Assembly: GCF_019097845.1 (NCBI RefSeq)
Contig: NZ_JAHRGM010000046.1
Coordinates: 1 to 64,000, forward strand
Reading direction: 5' to 3'
Length of the DNA: 64,000 nucleotides
From: Sphingobium sp. AS12
GTDB lineage: Bacteria > Pseudomonadota > Alphaproteobacteria > Sphingomonadales > Sphingomonadaceae
Position numbers and translations under genes: made by a program. Below, one piece after another: positions 60,061 to 64,000 of this stretch (position 1 is the first letter of the stretch; each line of letters opens with the position of its first letter). The notes below the pieces were generated by a model that ran no database searches, was not told the origin of the DNA, and saw only the letters and a program-made list of their open reading frames with translations.

Positions 60061-60214
60061 AGACGTGACAAATGTTTTCGTAGTCACGCTGACTGGCGAT
60101 CCTCCATTTTTGAGCGACAACGTTGGAACGCTTCCTGCCATTATTTCGATCGTTAAGAACCGACATATGTGACGGTTGGCCTACTGGCTCCTGCGAGTAT
60201 GAATTTGTAAACTT

Positions 60215-61375
60215 TCACTTGCTCAACGTAAAAAATAAATCGCGCAACGGAGTTGATGCTGCACCCAAAGCTGTTGCGTCATAGTGAATCGCAGACCCCA
60301 GGATAGTCGGCACTGGCCTGGGCTTGCCTCTACGCGGCGGATTGGTGAAGCGCAGATGGGGAATGAGCGCATCGGCCATACTTTGCGGAAGGCGCCCTCC
60401 AAGAACGATGGCGCCAGGATCAAGAATTCCCGAAATAGCCGATATGACGAGATTGAGTGATCGCGTCGCGTCGCCGATCCATGCGGCGACACCGGGCAAT
60501 TCCAGGCTGAAACCCTCCAGCATCGTACCTATGCTCTCATACGATGCGCCATGCTCGTTCACAGTCTGGCGGAGGCGTTCCAGATTCGGCTGTGGCCAGT
60601 CGTGCGGCAGAACAGACGCAAATTCGCCAGCATTTCCATGTTGGCCGCGGGAGAGTTTTCCGTCAACGACGATGCCGCCACCAAAACCAGTCGAGAAGAA
60701 GAGATAAGCGAAGGATTGGGTGGTCCGGCCAACGCCGGACATCGCTTCGGCTACCGCAGCAAAATTGCCATCGTTGTCGATCCACACCGGGAGATCCAGT
60801 CCAGTGGTCAGGATTTCGTCGATCGGAACAAGTGCCCACGGCTCCAGGAGCGCGGGTGGGTTCATGAATGAGGTTTCGTTGACAAAATAGCCGGTGATTC
60901 CAACGCCTGCGCCAACGAGACGGTCTCTCGGGATACCAAGGGCGCTAAGGGCGGCATCTATCATCCGTCTCATTTGCGCCAGCGTCGGATCAATCCTGGC
61001 ATCCAGGAGTGGTTCCGTAACGGTCCAGCGGACTTCCCCGGTAAAATCGAGCAAAATCAATGACAGCGCGTCCGTCATTAGCGACAACCCAATGCTGAAC
61101 ATCGCTTCGCTGTTGAGGTGGAGTAAAGTGGCAGGCTTTCCCCGCCCTGCGAATTTTCGGGAGCCTTCCTGGATCAAGTTGCGCGCCATCAGGGCATCGG
61201 CAATTCGCATGACCGACTGTGCGGTTAGATCAGTCGCCCTACCGATGTCGGCTTGGGAAAGCGATCCATGTTGTTGCAAGAGCGCCAGGAAACTCCGCTC
61301 GGTCGGAGTGGCCGTTCGGCGGCGATCGTCTCTGAAAAACTGAGGGGGCACCGAACGCGCCGAAGGACCATTCAT
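60215..61375 (-). CDS. ROK-family transcriptional regulator
   Basis: This encodes 386 residues from the ATG at 61375; a TTG at 61393 is an alternative and neither has a strong ribosome site. The N-terminal winged helix (TERSFLALLQQHGSLSQADI, then TAQSVMRIADALMARNLI) is followed by the ROK sugar-kinase fold: VGAGVGITGYFV, PVWIDNDGNFAAVAEAM and FSTGFGGGIVVDGKL. The C-x-H/C-x-C zinc motif of active kinases is not seen, favouring a NagC/XylR-like regulator. The nearby receptor and DUF6528 genes may be its targets, which would suggest carbohydrate uptake. Confidence 0.83.
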   Translation of the reverse strand: MNGPSARSVPPQFFRDDRRRTATPTERSFLALLQQHGSLSQADIGRATDLTAQSVMRIADALMARNLIQEGSRKFAGRGKPATLLHLNSEAMFSIGLSLMTDALSLILLDFTGEVRWTVTEPLLDARIDPTLAQMRRMIDAALSALGIPRDRLVGAGVGITGYFVNETSFMNPPALLEPWALVPIDEILTTGLDLPVWIDNDGNFAAVAEAMSGVGRTTQSFAYLFFSTGFGGGIVVDGKLSRGQHGNAGEFASVLPHDWPQPNLERLRQTVNEHGASYESIGTMLEGFSLELPGVAAWIGDATRSLNLVISAISGILDPGAIVLGGRLPQSMADALIPHLRFTNPPRRGKPRPVPTILGSAIHYDATALGAASTPLRDLFFTLSK

Positions 61376-61697
61376 CAATCTACGCACCGACAAATTTGGC
61401 TGGCGTGGGCATGGGCTTAGCTGGAGATCGCAGCTCGGCGATGGTTGAAGATTGCAGACACATCCCTCATCAGTAAGCTCCGAGTAGATTCAAGTGCATC
61501 GCCAGCACCACTCGCCGACGTGTTGGCCCACGAGAGCGGGTGGCGCAAGCTAGATGATCCGAGCTGGCGGGACTAGCCGAAGTGCGTGTTGGACCCGTGT
61601 GCTTCATCGTCCCCGCACAGAGGTTCGCATAACCGACTCCGCTCGGAACAGGATCGAGCAACCTGGCCATTGCCAAATCGCGCCACTGAGCGGTTGG
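61376..61697. other. Intergenic stretch without a recognisable gene
   Basis: No reading frame has convincing protein character. The region probably carries the promoter of the ROK regulator gene (minus strand) and the end of the DUF6528-like gene. Confidence 0.4.
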
Positions 61698-62594
61698 CTA
61701 ACGAAACCAGCGTATCTTGTAGAGATGAATTCCAGTGACGTTGATCCGCTCGCGAGCAGACCCGTCTCGCTTGGCAACTGTGAAGCCATATGACCACCAA
61801 CTATCCTCGGCCTGAACCCAGGCAACGCTGTCGCCGTTGAAATTGATCGCCTTGACTTGGCGAGCCGGGTTCAAGAACGGAATTGCCACATATTCTCCGC
61901 TCTCTGGTGAGAAGCGCCAGCTACCGTCTTCCGTCGTGACGGCGAAATCGTGCGTGTCGGGATCGAGCGACAAGTCGTGCCCATCGCGCTTGCCCGGAAG
62001 TTGCCAGCGCTGCGTTTCGATCAACCGAGGCTTTCGGGTCGCCCAATCCTCAAGGCGAAATGCCTGGATCATGTCGTGCGACAGCGTGAACAGCCGCTGG
62101 CGTTGCGCATCCCACACCGCTCCGTGCCCTGAATACAGGTCAAGGTGGAGTAGCGGCTTTTCATTCTTCGTCCGGCTATAAATCTCAAGCCTGTTGCCCG
62201 CCTCGTGCAGCGAAAGCGCGACGGCGATCCGTCCATCGGGAAGAAGGTCGGCCGAGTGGGCCATCGGCGCTCGGGCACGGAACAACACCTTGCCGCTCGC
62301 GCGGTCGACGAGAACAACCGCGCCGGTCGAGGCGGTCGCGAGAATGGCCTTGCCGCCGTCGACCGCCTTGCAATCGTCGATCTTCCTCAAGAGCGTTGTG
62401 CGATAGACAGCCGGCAGGCCGGGGGCCGTCTGCGCGGTCCAACGCCATGTCTCCCGCATTCCGTTGTCGGCGCCCTCATACAGTCGGATTTGATCGTCGC
62501 CACATGCCAGGAGCTGCGCCGTCACGGAAGGGGCAGCGGATACCTGGGACGCCGAGGCCAAGGCCAATAGCGCTAATCGGATAAGCCATCGCAT
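61698..62594 (-). CDS. DUF6528-like exported beta-propeller protein
   Basis: This encodes 298 residues from the ATG at 62594 with GGAGATACAC upstream; an ATG at 62609 is less well placed. Signal peptide RWLIRLALLALASASQVSAA. The mature part has repeated strand patterns (QLLACGDDQIRLYEGADN, AILATASTGAVVLVDRASG, LLPDGRIAVALSLHEAGN, AVWDAQRQRLFTLSHDMIQA, DTHDFAVTTEDGSWRFS), consistent with a five- to six-bladed propeller. The name DUF6528 is from memory of the opening CGDDQIRLYE-like motif. It is divergent from a TonB receptor gene, suggesting a joint role in uptake or glycan handling. Confidence 0.6.
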   Translation of the reverse strand: MRWLIRLALLALASASQVSAAPSVTAQLLACGDDQIRLYEGADNGMRETWRWTAQTAPGLPAVYRTTLLRKIDDCKAVDGGKAILATASTGAVVLVDRASGKVLFRARAPMAHSADLLPDGRIAVALSLHEAGNRLEIYSRTKNEKPLLHLDLYSGHGAVWDAQRQRLFTLSHDMIQAFRLEDWATRKPRLIETQRWQLPGKRDGHDLSLDPDTHDFAVTTEDGSWRFSPESGEYVAIPFLNPARQVKAINFNGDSVAWVQAEDSWWSYGFTVAKRDGSARERINVTGIHLYKIRWFR

Positions 62595-62654
62595 CGAGTG
62601 TATCTCCATTTGTCAGTGCCGGTTGCAGGTAGCTCCCTTCAATGTCATATATAT

Positions 62655-62669
62655 TTCACTTAGAGTGAA
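62655..62669. promoter_or_regulatory. Inverted repeat TTCACTTAGAGTGAA between DUF6528-like and receptor genes
   Basis: TTCACT-TAG-AGTGAA is a perfect 6-3-6 palindrome 41 bases before the receptor start, next to an ATATATATT stretch. It is a plausible operator for a local regulator such as the ROK protein. Confidence 0.5.
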
Positions 62670-62709
62670 TAAATGCCCCCCGACCGAGACTTCCAAGGGG
62701 GAATCATCC

Positions 62710-64000
62710 ATGAGCACCGTCCGATTTTCGCTACGCCTTACCCTTCTCTGCACCTCGATGCTGTCTGTGACTCCTGTGTTCGCCCAAACCGCTGACGCGC
62801 CCCCACGGGACGCTGGCAGCGGTTCGGGGACCGCTGAGGCAGGGCGGCCCGACGACATCGTCGTCACCGGCGCGCGCCTGCAAGCCGAACGCGAGGTCGA
62901 CGCAAAGCGCCAGATTTCGGTGATCTCCGACAGCATCAGTTCGGACGAGGTGGGTACATTGCCCGATTTCGGCCTCGGCGAAGCACTCGACCGTGTGCCC
63001 GGCGTTTCCACCATTCAGAACAACGGGCGCGGCGAATCGCAATTCCTCTCCATCCGTGGTCTGAACGCGGACTATAATCTGGTCGAGATTGACGGCGTGC
63101 CGCTTCCGGCCAACGAGTTGGGCCGTCGCAACGTTTCACTAGACGTGATCCCGTCGTCGCTCGCGCAACGGATCGAAGTCTACAAGTCGACCAACGCGAC
63201 CATGAATGGCAACGCGGTAGGCGGCACGGCGAATCTCCGAACCCGCAGCGCCTTCGACGGCAAGGGCGATCTCTTTGTCGGCGGCCGGTTCGATATCGGA
63301 AAGTGGGAGAATGAGCGCGTCCGGCACGACAGCACGCCCTCCGGCCAAGCCGAGCTTGTGGTTTCGGATACCTTTGGCCCCGATCGGAAATTCGGCTTCG
63401 TCGTTTCCGGGAGCTACTTCCGCAGGGATTCATCCTCACTCAATTCCGCGATCGACTCGTATAACTATTTCAACCCCACTACCGGCGCGAAGCTGGACCC
63501 GCTCAAGGTCGACATTTCCGACGCCAATCCCGCGCCGGCGCGGCGCCGCTGGCTGCACTACGACAATGTGCGTCAGCGTTACGGCCTGTTCGGCAAGCTG
63601 GAGTTCAATGACGGCATTTTCTTCCGCGCCTCGCTGACGGGCGGCTATTTCGAGCACCGGAACAATGAGGAACGGCAGAGCAATATTCTCGTTGCGAACG
63701 GAAATCCGGTCGCCGCATCCATCACGCCGACCAGCGGCACGCAGAATTCGGCAAATGCGCAAGTCGATCTGGTCGAATATGACCAGAAGCGCACCATCCG
63801 CTATGGCGATTTCCATGCCGAGTTGACCCCATCGGATCGCTTGTTTCTCAATTTCGACCTGAATTACGCCCAGGCGACCTATTATCAGGATGCGCGGCTC
63901 GCGACCTACCGCATCGCAAACAACAATAATCTGGTCTATACTTATGATCTGACGCCGGGCGGCTTCACCTATTTCGATATGAAGAACCCCGACTTTGCGT
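62710..64000 (+). CDS. TonB-dependent receptor, 3'-truncated by the window
   Basis: The frame is open from ATG at 62710 (AAGGGGGAATC upstream) to the window end, 430 visible residues. Signal peptide LRLTLLCTSMLSVTPVFAQ is followed by the plug: DDIVVTGARLQAEREV, LPDFGLGEALDRVPGVST, SQFLSIRGLNADYNLVEIDG and LDVIPSSLAQRIEVYKSTNA then a GNAVGGTANLRTRSAFDG block. This is the TonB receptor class of sphingomonads and xanthomonads typically used for carbohydrate uptake (TIGR01782-like). The neighbouring ROK regulator fits that. A relic of a similar receptor is at 59819-60060. Confidence 0.88.
   Translation, partial: MSTVRFSLRLTLLCTSMLSVTPVFAQTADAPPRDAGSGSGTAEAGRPDDIVVTGARLQAEREVDAKRQISVISDSISSDEVGTLPDFGLGEALDRVPGVSTIQNNGRGESQFLSIRGLNADYNLVEIDGVPLPANELGRRNVSLDVIPSSLAQRIEVYKSTNATMNGNAVGGTANLRTRSAFDGKGDLFVGGRFDIGKWENERVRHDSTPSGQAELVVSDTFGPDRKFGFVVSGSYFRRDSSSLNSAIDSYNYFNPTTGAKLDPLKVDISDANPAPARRRWLHYDNVRQRYGLFGKLEFNDGIFFRASLTGGYFEHRNNEERQSNILVANGNPVAASITPTSGTQNSANAQVDLVEYDQKRTIRYGDFHAELTPSDRLFLNFDLNYAQATYYQDARLATYRIANNNNLVYTYDLTPGGFTYFDMKNPDFA

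Noticed and set aside
1..64000. CRISPR arrays, rRNA or tRNA genes
   Set aside because: No regularly spaced direct repeats, no rRNA-like conserved stretches and no sequence with a plausible cloverleaf and T-loop were noticed; a covariance search would be decisive.

Overview
The window is GC-rich chromosomal or megaplasmid DNA of an alphaproteobacterium, most likely a sphingomonad (Sphingobium, Novosphingobium or Rhizorhabdus type). The reasons are an iac-type indole-acetate cluster in an order I associate with sphingomonads, Sphingomonas-style TonB receptors, decayed TraA/TraD/DUF6118 genes typical of sphingomonad plasmids, and several DUF1800/DUF1501 and TBDR genes. Assignment to genus is inference. 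No rRNA, tRNA or CRISPR array was seen.

Region 1 (1-6.4 kb): a tightly overlapping operon iacA(partial)-iacB-iacI-iacH-iacC-iacD-iacE, predicted to turn indole-3-acetate into catechol, followed by a LuxR-type regulator with a degenerate receiver domain. Region 2 (6.4-15.4 kb): a decayed MipA/OmpV remnant; a four-gene unit of lipoprotein, three-helix membrane protein, signal-less subtilisin-like protease and a small protein resembling the protease N-terminal domain; a wHTH/TM protein/CPBP protease cassette; an SDR; and an arginase-like protein lacking one metal-ligand motif.

Region 3 (15.4-31.6 kb) is the centrepiece. Four transcription units carry GTATACCGAATAC-like sites near their starts: (a) GntR regulator, two alpha/beta hydrolases, LigB-type extradiol dioxygenase, M20-like protein and Rieske oxygenase; (b) TonB receptor and Asp/Glu-racemase-like protein; (c) nitrilase and aldoxime dehydratase; (d) NmrA-like protein, 2-hydroxypentadienoate hydratase, acetaldehyde dehydrogenase and hydroxy-oxovalerate aldolase. 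Together they read as a regulon that imports an aromatic compound, converts aldoxime to nitrile to acid, opens the ring by meta-cleavage and delivers pyruvate and acetyl-CoA. Proximity to iac raises, without proving, the possibility of an indole-acetaldoxime/indole-acetonitrile route into IAA catabolism.

Region 4 (31.6-39.3 kb) is a scrap yard: an intact IS110-family element, a second copy of the wHTH/TM/CPBP cassette with the same triple operator, then pieces of plasmid genes (HigA-like, TraD, TraA, DUF6118), a truncated Slam-like barrel and an IS110 fragment. Region 5 (39.3-52.9 kb) holds a CGNR regulator/SDR/lipocalin-like group, an ArsR regulator, two PLP-dependent decarboxylases (one frameshifted) around cupins, a serine hydrolase and a racemase, an SDR paralogue, and a GntR-ABC transporter-DUF2306 operon. 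Region 6 (52.3-64 kb) holds TetR/SnoaL/TfoX genes, a secreted repeat protein and an EF-hand protein beside an ECF sigma factor operon with DUF1800/DUF1501 genes, transposase and TBDR relics, a ROK regulator, a DUF6528-like protein and a TonB receptor cut by the window end.
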